Assembly (NCBI RefSeq): GCF_031181555.1
Contig: NZ_JAPSKQ010000031.1
Span: forward strand, 1 to 50,919
Reading direction: 5' to 3'
DNA length: 50,919 bases
Source of the DNA: Streptomyces sp.
Lineage (GTDB): Bacteria; Actinomycetota; Actinomycetes; Streptomycetales; Streptomycetaceae
Shown here: positions 32,603-40,983 of the stretch, piece after piece
Layout: the number at the start of each line of letters is the position of its first letter
Numbering within the stretch: position 1 is the first letter of the stretch
The notes under the pieces: model-generated
What the model was told of the DNA's origin: nothing
The model's input: only the letters and a program-made list of their open reading frames with translations
Database searches by the model: none
Program-made: the position numbers and the translations under genes

Positions 32603-33919
32603 ATGAGCGGGGACGCGCGCAAGACCGCCGAAGGACTGGAATACCTCTCCGGCTTCGGCAACGAGCACAGCTCCGAGGCGATCCCGGGCGCCCTGCCCGA
32701 GGGCCGCAACTCGCCGCAGCGCGCACCGCTCGGGCTGTACGCGGAGCAGTTGAGCGGTACGGCGTTCACCGAGCCGCGGGCGCACAACCGCCGCTCCTGG
32801 CTGTACCGGATCCGCCCGTCGGCCGCCCACCCGGCGTTCACCCGCACGGCCAACGGCGCCATCCGCACCGCGCCCTTCACCCAGACGGTGCCCGACCCCA
32901 ACCGCCTGCGCTGGAACCCGCTGCCGGAGCCCGCCGAGGGCACCGACTTCCTGGCCGGCCTGTGGACCCTGGGCGGCAACGGCGACGTCACCCAGCGCAC
33001 CGGCATGGCCGTGCACCTGTACCACGCCACCTCCTCGATGGACCGCGTCTTCAGTGACGCGGACGGTGAGCTGCTGATCGTCCCGGAGCGCGGCGGACTG
33101 CTGCTGCGCACCGAGTTCGGGCTGCTGCACGCGGAACCGGGACACATCGCGCTGATCCCCCGCGGGGTGCGCTTCCGTGTGGAGCTCCTGGGGGAAACCG
33201 CCCGCGGTTACGTGTGCGAGAACTACGGCACCCCCTTCCGGCTCCCCGACCTCGGCCCGATCGGCGCCAACGGGCTGGCCAACGCCCGGGACTTCCGCGC
33301 GCCCGTCGCCGCGTACGAGGACGTCGAGGAGCCGGTGGAGGTGGTGAACAAGTTCTGCGGCAACCTCTGGTCGGCCACCTACGGCCACTCCCCGCTCGAC
33401 GTCGTCGCCTGGCACGGCAACCACGTGCCGTACGTCTACGATCTGCGCCGTTTCAATGTGATGGGCACCATCTCCTACGACCACCCGGATCCGTCGATCT
33501 TCACGGTGCTGACGTCTCCCAGCGACACCCCCGGCCTTGCCGGGGTGGACTTCGTGGTCTTCGCCCCGCGCTGGCTGGTGGGTGAGGACACCTTCCGGCC
33601 GCCGTACTTCCACCGGAACGTGATGAGCGAGTACATGGGCCTGATCGAGGGCGCCTACGACGCGAAGGCGGAGGGCTTCGTGCCGGGCGGGGGCTCGCTG
33701 CACAACATGATGTCGGCGCACGGCCCCGACCGGGAGACCTTCGAGAAGGCGAGCGCCGCGGAACTGCGCCCGCAGAAGATCGACAACGGCCTCGCCTTCA
33801 TGTTCGAGACCCGCTGGCCGGTGTCCCTGACACCCCAGGCGGCACGGGCGGAGCACCTGCAGCAGGGCTACGACGACGTGTGGCAGGGTCTCGAGCGTCA
33901 CTTCCGCCCGTTGCACTGA
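32603..33919 (+). CDS. hmgA: homogentisate 1,2-dioxygenase
   Basis: The 438-residue enzyme matches homogentisate dioxygenase over its length: [26 protein letters not shown] at the start, the iron ligands in [13 protein letters not shown] (His and Glu six residues apart) and NMMSAHGPD (second His), and [14 protein letters not shown]. It opens the ring of homogentisate with O2 to maleylacetoacetate in the tyrosine and phenylalanine breakdown pathway. AAGGGAGC precedes the ATG. The other genes of the pathway are not in the window. A GntR/HutC gene starts 26 bases downstream and is a likely regulator, with an inverted repeat upstream of hmgA as a possible target. Confidence 0.96.
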   Translation: MSGDARKTAEGLEYLSGFGNEHSSEAIPGALPEGRNSPQRAPLGLYAEQLSGTAFTEPRAHNRRSWLYRIRPSAAHPAFTRTANGAIRTAPFTQTVPDPNRLRWNPLPEPAEGTDFLAGLWTLGGNGDVTQRTGMAVHLYHATSSMDRVFSDADGELLIVPERGGLLLRTEFGLLHAEPGHIALIPRGVRFRVELLGETARGYVCENYGTPFRLPDLGPIGANGLANARDFRAPVAAYEDVEEPVEVVNKFCGNLWSATYGHSPLDVVAWHGNHVPYVYDLRRFNVMGTISYDHPDPSIFTVLTSPSDTPGLAGVDFVVFAPRWLVGEDTFRPPYFHRNVMSEYMGLIEGAYDAKAEGFVPGGGSLHNMMSAHGPDRETFEKASAAELRPQKIDNGLAFMFETRWPVSLTPQAARAEHLQQGYDDVWQGLERHFRPLH

Positions 33920-33945
33920 GCATTCCCGACCGGTACGGATAGCCC

Positions 33946-34695
33946 GTGACCTCCTTCGCTCCGGACTCGATCGTCCTGAACCGCAAGTTGCCGCTCTGGT
34001 ACCAGGTGTCGCAGTCGCTGCGCGCCTCGATCCTCGGCCGCTCACCGCAGGACCCGCTGCGCCTGCCCACCGAGGAACAACTGGCCGGGCACTACGGGGT
34101 GAGCGTGCTGACCATGCGGCAGGCGCTGAAGGAGCTGGAGGAGGAAGGGCTGATCACCCGTCACCGCCGGCGCGGCACGTTCATCGAACCCGGTGCCAGA
34201 CGGGGTGCCCCGGTCCGGCTGCTGGGCTCGGTGGACGCGATCGTGGCCCAGCAGTCCGGGATGACCACCGAACTGCTGGAGCACGGGCCGGCACCGGTAC
34301 CGGCCGAAGTCGCCGAGTACTTCCCGGACCTGTCCGAGGCGGCGGCCTACCACCGGCTGCGCAGCGACGAGAAGACGGGCGAACCGACCAACCACGCCCG
34401 CAACTACGTCCGCCCCGAGCTGGCCGCCCGGATCGACCTGGACGACCTCGTGCGCTGGCCGATGACCAAGGTGCTGCGCGATGTCGTCGGGGCGGACATC
34501 GGCCGCATCACGGACACGGTGGAGGCCCGGCTCGCCGACCCGGAGACGGCCCGCCTGCTCCGAGTGCCGCTGCTCAGTCCGATCCTGCACTACACGGGTG
34601 TCACGTACGACACCGACGGCCGCCCCCTGGACGTGGCCGTCATCCACTACCGGGGCGACCGTTTCTCCTTCACGGTGACCCTGGACGCCACCTGA
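33946..34695 (+). CDS. GntR/HutC-family regulator
   Basis: The 249-residue protein has a GntR winged HTH (LPLWYQVSQSLRASILGRSPQDPLRLPTEEQLAGHYGVSVLTMRQALKELEEEGLITRHRRRGTFI, residues 16-80) and a UTRA effector domain (PVRLLGSVDAIVAQQSG...YTGVTYDTDGRPLDVAVIHYRGDRFSF). It starts with GTG 26 bases after hmgA, on the same strand, so it is probably in the same operon and controls homogentisate breakdown; the effector may be homogentisate or a related aromatic acid. CCGACCGGTACGG just upstream of its start resembles a TetR site but is not symmetrical. Confidence 0.92.
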   Translation: MTSFAPDSIVLNRKLPLWYQVSQSLRASILGRSPQDPLRLPTEEQLAGHYGVSVLTMRQALKELEEEGLITRHRRRGTFIEPGARRGAPVRLLGSVDAIVAQQSGMTTELLEHGPAPVPAEVAEYFPDLSEAAAYHRLRSDEKTGEPTNHARNYVRPELAARIDLDDLVRWPMTKVLRDVVGADIGRITDTVEARLADPETARLLRVPLLSPILHYTGVTYDTDGRPLDVAVIHYRGDRFSFTVTLDAT

Positions 34696-34735
34696 TCCGC
34701 CCGTCCCCGACCGCCTGCCGGACAAAGGCCGTACG

Positions 34736-35920
34736 ATGCCCGGCGTGACGCACGACGACGCTCCGCCGCTGGCGGACCTCATGCCGTGGTCCGTCGCACC
34801 GCCGCGGCTCGGCCGGGGGTGGCCGGCGGCCCCCGACGCGGCGTCCCTGAAGGCGCGTTGGGACGCCCTGGTGAAGGCCGAGGGGCCGGACCTCGATGCG
34901 CTGTTCCAGCCGACGCGCGCCCGGACCCCGCACACGGCGGTCGGGCAGTTGCCGGGGCAAAGCGGCGGCACCGAGCGGCTGGCCCGCGCCCCGGGCCCGT
35001 GCCCGGAGCCCGTCCGGGTGCTGCACGCCCCGTTCGACGAACAGTGGCTGATCCCCGACCAGCGGCTGATCGACGCGGCCCGCCCGGAGCTGTGGCGGGT
35101 GGCGGACGAGCGGCAGGTCTTCGTCGTCGAGGTCCCCGGGTCCTCCGGCTCCCCCGGTCCCCCGCTGCTCGCCACGTCCCTGCTCCCGCTGCTCCGCCCC
35201 GGCCGGGTCCGCCCGCTGTACCGCCGTCCCGGGGGCGCGGAACCGAATCTGGCCCCCGGCCTGTGCGAGCACCTGACGGCCCGGCTCGGCCGCCGGGTGC
35301 CCCCGTTCGACGTCCTCGCCTGGACGATGGCCGTGGTGCGCGCCGCGCCCGGCGGGCCGGTGGTCCCGCTCACCGGGGACGTCGGCACGTGGGAGCGGGG
35401 CGTGGAGGTGGGCCGCCGGATGCTGTGGCTGATGCGGCGCGACGGGGAACGCCCCAAACTCCCCGGCGGACGCCGCCCCTACGTCCGTGCCCCGCTGCCC
35501 TCCCGGCCGTCGACGGTGCGCTACGACCGCGACGAGGAGGCGTTGTCACTCGACGGGGGCCGCGTCTCCCCGGTGCCGCCCGAGGCCTGGGACTTCGAGG
35601 CGGGCGGGGTGCGGGTGCTGGAGCGGTGGCTCGCGGTCCGCGTGGAGGATGGCGAGCCGGGCACCCTGGCCGCGATCCGGCCGGCCGCCTGGCCGCAGGC
35701 CTGGACCTCGGAGCTGCTGGAGCTGATCACGGTCCTCGCCCTGCTCGCCGAACTGCGCCCGCTCCAGGCCGCGTTGGCGGACCCGGCGGCGCCCGACCCG
35801 GTCACGCCGGCCGAGCTGCGCGAGGCGGGCGTCCTGCCGGTACCGTCTCCCGCGCGCCGGCCCGCCTCGGTGCTGGACGCGTACGAGGAGGGACCCGAGG
35901 GCCAGCTGGCGCTGATCTGA
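34736..35920 (+). CDS. stand-alone protein resembling type ISP restriction-modification C-terminal domain
   Basis: The 394-residue protein looks like the C-terminal specificity domain of LlaBIII-type (type ISP) restriction-modification enzymes: APFDEQWLIPDQRLIDAARPELWRVAD, LYRRPGGAEPNLAPGL, FDVLAWTMAVV, RRMLWLMRRDGERPKL, and RPSTVRYDRDEEALSLDGGR...VRVLERWLAVR. No nuclease, helicase or methyltransferase motif is present in it or nearby. A Streptomyces homologue annotated as type ISP enzyme is known to me from memory only. The likely start is ATG 34736 or, given the TACGAT box just before, a leaderless GTG at 34745. Its function may be DNA binding without the motor. Confidence 0.62.
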   Translation: MPGVTHDDAPPLADLMPWSVAPPRLGRGWPAAPDAASLKARWDALVKAEGPDLDALFQPTRARTPHTAVGQLPGQSGGTERLARAPGPCPEPVRVLHAPFDEQWLIPDQRLIDAARPELWRVADERQVFVVEVPGSSGSPGPPLLATSLLPLLRPGRVRPLYRRPGGAEPNLAPGLCEHLTARLGRRVPPFDVLAWTMAVVRAAPGGPVVPLTGDVGTWERGVEVGRRMLWLMRRDGERPKLPGGRRPYVRAPLPSRPSTVRYDRDEEALSLDGGRVSPVPPEAWDFEAGGVRVLERWLAVRVEDGEPGTLAAIRPAAWPQAWTSELLELITVLALLAELRPLQAALADPAAPDPVTPAELREAGVLPVPSPARRPASVLDAYEEGPEGQLALI

Positions 35921-36432
35921 CGCCGGGGCCCGCGCACCGCCGCGGCGCGAAGCCGTCGAGCACGCGGCCCGGCGCCCGCTCGGACACCGCCTCCGGGTCG
36001 ATCACCCGGGGTCCTGCGCGAAGGCCGCCGGCGTCCGCGGCTACGCGCCGGACGCCGGCACCGGTTGCCGGCGGCCCGGGGCGGACCGGCCGGGTCGAAC
36101 CCCACCGGGACGGTTCGGCGACGCTCCCGCGCCCGAGGGGGCGGCCCGGTCCGGTGGCGCGTCCCGTCACGGGGTCGCGGGGCCGGTGCGCGGTGCCGCC
36201 GGTGGTGTGCGGGCCGCTCGCGGCGCGGCGGTACGCGCACGGGAGGCGGTGAGGTTCACGGCCGGGAGAGGAGAGGCCGACGGGCCCCGGCTCGCCGCCG
36301 GGTGGGATCGGGGGCGCCGGCCGGGGGACGTGCTCGTGCTCGGAGCGCACCGGGGTGCCGCTGCGTACCGCGGGGATGACGGACGCGGGCGGGGCGCTGC
36401 GCCGGGACGGCGGGACCGTCCGGGCGCGGGCG
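35921..36432. other. 512-bp region without a supported gene
   Basis: High-GC sequence with open frames on several strands but no family signature or ribosome binding site that I trust. Short inverted repeats (for example around 36045-36080) may terminate the gene ending at 35920. Confidence 0.4.
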
Positions 36433-36708
36433 CTACCGGCTGCCGAACAGGGAGCGGCGCAGCCGGCGCAGCGGGGCGAAGAGCGAGACGCGGCTCGCCC
36501 GTGCCCGCGCGCTCCTGGCGCCGCGGTCGTGCGCGGTGTCACGCGCGATGAGCTCGCGCATCAGCGACGTCGCCTCGGCCGTCTCCCGCTGCGGGACGGC
36601 GGGTCCCGCCAGCACCGAGAGGTGGCGGTCGAGTCGCGAGCTGGTCGCGCTGCTCCCGCAGGTGATCGCAGGGACCCTGGCCCTGCTGCGCACTGTTATC
36701 TGTTCCAT
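36433..36708 (-). CDS. small conserved basic protein
   Basis: The 91-residue protein MEQITVRSRARVPAITCGSS... contains one cysteine, a helical middle (ETAEATSLMRELIARDTAHDR) and a C-terminal basic amphipathic tail (RVSLFAPLRRLRRSLFGSR). It has no known family to me, although similar small proteins occur in streptomycetes. GGGGAGTG lies 6 bases before the ATG at 36708, which supports translation from there. A short palindrome AGGGTAACCCT (36746-36756) and an AT-richer stretch lie upstream and may hold its promoter. Its tail could bind membrane or nucleic acid. It is transcribed in the same direction as the sigma operon. Confidence 0.7.
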   Translation of the reverse strand: MEQITVRSRARVPAITCGSSATSSRLDRHLSVLAGPAVPQRETAEATSLMRELIARDTAHDRGARSARARASRVSLFAPLRRLRRSLFGSR

Positions 36709-36834
36709 GTCACTCCCCACCCGTACGAGTCCACCCGGCCCGGGCAGGGTAACCCTATCGCCCCGTCCGGGCACACGTGTATCGAGGTCACAGGATTCAC
36801 CTTCCCTATAAGGGGGTTGACGAACACCCGACGA

Positions 36835-37653
36835 TTACTCTCCGAATCCGACCGTTTTCAGGGCGAGTTGGACGACGGGGCGACCGGTGGGCCGCGGTGA
36901 TCCCCCGTCAGGTTCGACGGTCACCGCGAGTGACGTCGCGGACTCCTCGAGGCCGGAGGCGACCAGGGGCGTGTCGCTCTCGAAAAGCCCCAGGGAGCGC
37001 GGCCCGGCGCCCGGGCGCATCAGCCACAACTGGCGCACACGTCCGTTCGGAGGGTCGTCGTATCCGCCGAGGGTGACGATCGCGCTCCCCTCCGATGCGG
37101 AGGCGATCACTCCGATCGTGCGGCCGCGCGCGTCCCGGCCGCTGCTCGCACGGGCGTCCGGAGCGGCGAGAACGTGGGCGATCTCACGTGACCGGTCGCG
37201 TTCGGCGTCCAGCCGGTCCTGGGTCCGGTCCGCCTGGACGGCGAACAGCGAGGCGACGACGAGCGCCGCGGCGGCGGTGGCCGTCGCGAACGGCACGAAC
37301 AGCGGCGCCCTGCGCCGCTCACGGGCACGCGGCAACGGGGCGGCGCCCCGCACGTGCGGCGGCAGTGGCGCGGCACGCGCGCGGACCGTCTCCCGGGGCG
37401 CGGGATCCTGCGGGGTGGCCCGTACGGCGGCCAGGACGCGGTCGCGCAGGACGGCGGGCGCGGGAGCGGCCGTGGACCAGGCGAGCCGCACGGCGTCCTC
37501 GGCGAGGGCACGCACCTCGGCGGCACAGCGGCGGCAGGACCCCAGATGCTTCTCGAAGCGGACGCGTTCGGCGGGGTCGAGCGCGTCGAGCGCGTAGGGG
37601 GCGGCGAGCGAGTGCAGATCCCCGCGGCGCACCAGTCGGGCCGGCAGGCTCAT
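36835..37653 (-). CDS. anti-sigma factor with zinc-binding ZAS domain (RskA type)
   Basis: The 272-residue protein has an N-terminal anti-sigma domain: LHSLAAPYALDALDPAERVRFEKHLGSCRRC, where HxxxCxxC (His 36, Cys 40, Cys 43 approximately) binds zinc. One membrane helix (LFVPFATATAAAALVVASLFAVQ) sits near residue 120-140, and the C-terminal domain (GVIASASEGSAIVTLGGYDDPPNGRVRQLWLMRPGAGPRSLGLFESD) matches the RskA periplasmic part. It should hold the ECF sigma factor at the membrane until regulated proteolysis releases it. Its ATG overlaps the sigma gene stop by four bases, so expression is coupled. Confidence 0.92.
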   Translation of the reverse strand: MSLPARLVRRGDLHSLAAPYALDALDPAERVRFEKHLGSCRRCAAEVRALAEDAVRLAWSTAAPAPAVLRDRVLAAVRATPQDPAPRETVRARAAPLPPHVRGAAPLPRARERRRAPLFVPFATATAAAALVVASLFAVQADRTQDRLDAERDRSREIAHVLAAPDARASSGRDARGRTIGVIASASEGSAIVTLGGYDDPPNGRVRQLWLMRPGAGPRSLGLFESDTPLVASGLEESATSLAVTVEPDGGSPRPTGRPVVQLALKTVGFGE

Positions 37654-38192
37654 GCCGCACCTCCCAGGCAGTCGCGCAGCCGGGTCAGGCCGTCACGCAT
37701 ACGGGTCTTGACCGTACCGAGCGGCAGCGACAGCCGCTCGGCCACCTCCCGGTAGGTGTAGCCGTCGTAGTAGGCGAGGGTGACCGACTGGCGCTGCAGT
37801 GCGGTGAGGCGGTCCAGACAGCGGCGGACCCACTCGCGTTCGAGTCCGGCCTCGACTTCCTCGGCGACCTGGTCGAAGGCGGGGCCGTCGGCGCGCCGGG
37901 CCTCGCGCTGCTCGCGCTCGCCGGCCGCGCGGGCGCTGCGCACCCGGTCGACGGCACGGCGGTGGGCGAGGGTGAGGACCCAGGACAGCGCGCTGCCCCG
38001 GCCGGGGTCGAACCGCGCGGCCGAGCGCCAGAGTTCGAGCAGCACCTCCTGGGCCACCTCCTCGGACTGGGCGGGATCGCGCACCACCCGCCGCACCAGT
38101 CCGTACACCGGCCCGGAGACCAGTCCGTACAACTCCTCGAATGCCTGGTGATCGCCCCCGGCCACCAGCACCAGGAGCTCGTCCGCCTGCAA
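37650..38192 (-). CDS. ECF RNA polymerase sigma factor (SigK-like)
   Basis: The 180-residue protein carries sigma region 2 (FEELYGLVSGPVYGLVRRVVRDPAQSEEVAQEVLLELWRSAARFDPGRGSALSWVLTLAHRRAVDRVR, about residues 17-85) and region 4 (LDRLTALQRQSVTLAYYDGYTYREVAERLSLPLGTVKTRMRDGLTRLRDCL, about residues 125-175). The anti-sigma gene follows with a four-base overlap. It probably controls a small regulon that includes its own operon. The promoter lies in 38193-38300; I could not assign -35/-10 boxes. The name SigK is by likeness to the SigK-RskA pair, not proven. Confidence 0.92.
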   Translation of the reverse strand: MQADELLVLVAGGDHQAFEELYGLVSGPVYGLVRRVVRDPAQSEEVAQEVLLELWRSAARFDPGRGSALSWVLTLAHRRAVDRVRSARAAGEREQREARRADGPAFDQVAEEVEAGLEREWVRRCLDRLTALQRQSVTLAYYDGYTYREVAERLSLPLGTVKTRMRDGLTRLRDCLGGAA

Positions 38193-38494
38193 CGCGCGTC
38201 CTCCCCCTCCGGGCCCCGCCGGGCCGCCCGATCACGGAGGCGCGCGCGGTGAGCGCGCCTCCGGAGGGGAATTACGGATCAGCGGGCCGAAAACGCGGGT
38301 CCGGCGGAAGGAAATGCCACGGGCGGACGGCCACGGAGGCGACGGCCCGTCGAGGGGTCGTCGAAAGTCCGACCCCTCCGGCCCGCCGCCCGTTCCGAAT
38401 CCCGGTGCGTCAGGCAAGTCGGCACTGAGGACGGACGGCATGACACCTCACTCCAAGGCCGGTGCGGGGCGCAGGAGTCCCGCGACCCTGATCT
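38193..38494. other. 302-bp region between the sigma gene and the TPR remnant
   Basis: It should contain the promoter of the minus-strand sigma operon. A 69-codon minus-strand frame (38232-38441) has no family likeness or ribosome binding site and was not called. The right part (after about 38450) may be deleted-gene junction. Confidence 0.4.
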
Positions 38495-38891
38495 GTGGCG
38501 CGCCGGCCGCCGGGGGGGGCTCGCAGCCGCCGGCACGACCGCGCTGGAACCGCGCTCGCCGCCGCCGGCCACGGTGACCCCGGGGAGGCCCTGCGCGCGG
38601 CCCGCGCCGCGGGACCGCCGGCGCGGTGTGCACACGGCGGACGCCCTCGCCTGGGCGCTGCACGCGGCCGGCCGCGACGAGGAGGCCCTGCCGTACGCCC
38701 GCCGGGCCACGGCCACCGGGTACCGCAACGCCTCCTTCCTCCACCACCGCGGCATGATCGAACGCGCCACCGGGCACGACCGCGCCGCCCGCGCCTCCCT
38801 CACGGCGGCCCCGGAGCTGAACCCCGGCTTCTCCCCCCTCGGCGCCCGTGCGGCCCGCGCCGCGCTGAAGGACCTGGCGGGGGCGCGGTGA
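38495..38891 (+). pseudogene. C-terminal remnant of a TPR protein, frameshifted
   Basis: In one frame about 38560-38610 reads ALAAAGHGDPGEALRAARAA and then continues only in another frame as RRRGVHTADALAWALHAAGRDEEALPYARRATATGYRNASFLHHRG up to DL near 38880. These are the last two to three TPR repeats of a longer streptomycete TPR protein. Two bases appear to be missing between GCG and GGAC near 38616. The N-terminal repeats are absent. The stop overlaps the start of the next gene (GTGA), as expected for an old operon of TPR gene and nickel/cobalt transporter gene. A GTG at 38574 could start a 105-residue relic, but its first residues are nonsense. Confidence 0.7.
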
Positions 38892-39268
38892 TCCCCCGCC
38901 GCTGCGTCACCGCCGCAGCCGTCGTCCTCACCGCCGCGTGCGCGCTCGTCCCGGTGCCGGCCACGGCGGCGAGCGCGCGCCCGCTCGGCGACTTCACCGT
39001 CCACCGCTACGACGGGCTGGTCGCCGCGCCCGGCGCACTCCGCGTCCGCCACGTCGAGGACCTCGCGGAGATCCCGGCCACGCAGGCCGGGCCGGGCGCG
39101 GTCGTCAGGGCGGGCAGCGGGGTGAACCGGCTCCTGGCCCGGCGCCCCCGCCGGACAACGGCCCCGTGGGCGGCGCTGGTGCGCCGGAGCGCGCCCCGGG
39201 GATCGGCGTTCGTCGTCGTCCTGGGGGCCGGATTGGTGTTCAGGGGGGCGGCATCCGCACTCGGCTGA
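38888..39268 (+). pseudogene. internally deleted NicO-type nickel/cobalt transporter gene
   Basis: The 126-residue frame starts like NicO/RcnA-like transporters with signal sequence VIPRRCVTAAAVVLTAACALVPVPATAAS, then ARPLGDFTVHRYDGLVAAPGALRVRHVEDLAEIPATQA. In intact homologues, as I remember, this reads AHPLGNFTVNRYDGL, so the first conserved His is Arg here. After residue 60 the text is unrelated to the usual continuation, and it ends with a hydrophobic segment (SAFVVVLGAGLVFRGAASALG) like the last helix. Several hundred residues of membrane helices and the His-rich loop are missing. It overlaps the TPR remnant by four bases. I conclude it is non-functional. Confidence 0.7.
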
Positions 39269-39308
39269 GCTACTTTCGTGGGGAAAGGGAGAATTCGCCC
39301 GGCTGCGA

Positions 39309-40979
39309 ATGGGGGGCGCCGTGTCCGAGGAACCGGGCGGTGAGCGGGTGATCGCGGGCCGCTACCGGCTGCTGTCGCCGCTGGGCGAGGGTGGCATGGG
39401 CACCGTGTGGCGGGCCCGTGACGAGGTGCTGCACCGCGAGGTCGCCGTCAAGGAGGTCCGCGCCCCGGCCGGGCTGCCGGCCTCCGACGTGGAGCGGATG
39501 TACGCCCGTCTGGAGCGGGAGGCCTGGGCGGCGGCCCGGATCACCGACCGCAACGTGGTGACGGTGTACGACGTGGCGACCGAGGACGGGCGGCCGTGGA
39601 TCGTCATGGAGCTGGTCCGCGGCCTGTCGCTGGCCGAGGTGCTGGACGCCGAGGGCCCGCTGCCGCCGCAGCGGGCCGCGCACATCGGCGCGGAGGTGCT
39701 GGCCGCCCTGCGGGCCGCGCACGGGGCCGGGGTGCTGCACCGGGACGTGAAGCCCGCCAACGTCCTGATCGCGAACGACGGGCGGATCGTGCTCACCGAC
39801 TTCGGGATCGCCATGGTCGAGGGCAGCTCCGCGCTGACCATGACCGGGGAGGTCGTCGGATCGCCCGAGTTCCTCGCCCCGGAGCGGGCGCTGGGCCGCA
39901 CGCCCGGACCCGAGTCGGACCTGTGGTCGCTCGGCGTGCTGCTGTACGCGGCGGTCGAGGGCGCCTCGCCCTTCCGGCAGGACACCCCGCTGAGCACCCT
40001 GCGGGCGATCGTCGACGAGGAGCTGCCGCCGCCGCGCCGGGCCGGTCCGCTCACTCCGGTCATCGAGGGCCTGTTGCGCAAGGATCCGGCCCAGCGGCTC
40101 CCGGCGGAGCGGGTGCAGCAGGACCTGCGGGTCATCGACGCCGGCGGAACCCCCTCCGGGGGAGGCACCTCCCGGGCGGACACGGCGGGTGCGGCCGTGT
40201 CCGCCCCGACCGCGGCCGCGCATCCGCACCCGCGGACGCACCACCCCCGGCCCTCGCCCACGCCCACGCCCCCGGCGCCGGTCGCGGGAGCACCGGCCGG
40301 AACCACCGCGGTCGCCCCGCCCGAGCGCGGCCGCCGCGCCGTCGTCGCCCTGGTCGCGGTCGTGGCCGTACTGGCCCTGGCGCTGGCCGGGCCGACGTAT
40401 GCGCTGCTGAACCGGGGGGACGGCGGTGAGGACGGTGGCTCCGGTGCCCAGGACCGGGGCACGCGGGTGAGTTCGCCCGCGCCGACCGGCGGGGACGAGG
40501 ACGAGGACGACGGCGGGACGCCGGAGACGGGCGGGCCGACGCCCTCCCCCGGCACGAGCGGTACGCGGGAGAGCACGCCCCCGCCCCAGACGGTGTCGGT
40601 GACGGTGGCCGGCGCGCGCACGGAGTACTCCGGCGGCTGTCCGCCGCCCGAGGACGAGGCGCCCGCGTTCACGGCGACGTTCACGGTGGGGCGGCTGCCG
40701 GCCGAGGTCTCCTACCGCTGGGTGGCCGAGGACGGTCCGGTGGCCGATCCGGGGTGGCGGACGCTGTCGTTCCCGGAGGGCGGCGGGCGTACGCGGCAGG
40801 ACACGGTGGTCGTGACGACGCACTCGGGGAGCGGCACGCTCGCGGGCAGGATCGGTGTGGAGGTCCGGGAGCCGGTGGGGACGGCGTCGGACCCGGTGCC
40901 GTTCTCGGTGACGTGTGAGCCGGAGACCCCGCCGGACGGGGTCTCCCCTTCTCCTTCCGGTTCGGTGACCGCGCCCTGA
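39309..40979 (+). CDS. membrane Ser/Thr protein kinase with short sensor domain
   Basis: The 556-residue protein has a Hanks-type kinase domain (residues about 16-270): glycine loop LGEGGMGTVW, ATP lysine AVKEV, catalytic HRDVKPANVLI and activation LTDFGIAMVEG with TMTGEVVGSPEFLAPE. A Pro/Thr-rich linker leads to one membrane helix (about 345-370). The outer part has an acidic linker, then a 130-residue domain with two cysteines (GGCPPPED and SVTCEPE) that may form a disulfide; there are no PASTA repeats. The kinase should sense an external signal. It starts 41 bases after the NicO remnant. The gene ends four bases from the convergent lipase gene. Confidence 0.93.
   Translation: MGGAVSEEPGGERVIAGRYRLLSPLGEGGMGTVWRARDEVLHREVAVKEVRAPAGLPASDVERMYARLEREAWAAARITDRNVVTVYDVATEDGRPWIVMELVRGLSLAEVLDAEGPLPPQRAAHIGAEVLAALRAAHGAGVLHRDVKPANVLIANDGRIVLTDFGIAMVEGSSALTMTGEVVGSPEFLAPERALGRTPGPESDLWSLGVLLYAAVEGASPFRQDTPLSTLRAIVDEELPPPRRAGPLTPVIEGLLRKDPAQRLPAERVQQDLRVIDAGGTPSGGGTSRADTAGAAVSAPTAAAHPHPRTHHPRPSPTPTPPAPVAGAPAGTTAVAPPERGRRAVVALVAVVAVLALALAGPTYALLNRGDGGEDGGSGAQDRGTRVSSPAPTGGDEDEDDGGTPETGGPTPSPGTSGTRESTPPPQTVSVTVAGARTEYSGGCPPPEDEAPAFTATFTVGRLPAEVSYRWVAEDGPVADPGWRTLSFPEGGGRTRQDTVVVTTHSGSGTLAGRIGVEVREPVGTASDPVPFSVTCEPETPPDGVSPSPSGSVTAP
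40922..40946 (-). terminator. hairpin in the end of the kinase gene, likely terminator of the lipase gene
   Basis: GGAGACCCCG and CGGGGTCTCC form a perfect 10-bp stem with a 5-base loop inside the last codons of the kinase gene. It lies 38 bases past the lipase stop, so it can end lipase transcription. A second small stem CCTGA/TCAGG spans both stops. Confidence 0.6.
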
Positions 40980-40983
40980 CGGA

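Noticed and set aside
34736..35920. A complete restriction-modification or defence island around the type ISP-like gene
   Set aside because: The flanking genes are hmgA, a GntR regulator and non-coding sequence; no nuclease, helicase or methyltransferase genes are adjacent.
38232..38441. A 69-codon minus-strand frame just upstream of the sigma gene
   Set aside because: It is Pro/Arg-rich, has no Shine-Dalgarno sequence and overlaps the expected sigma promoter region.
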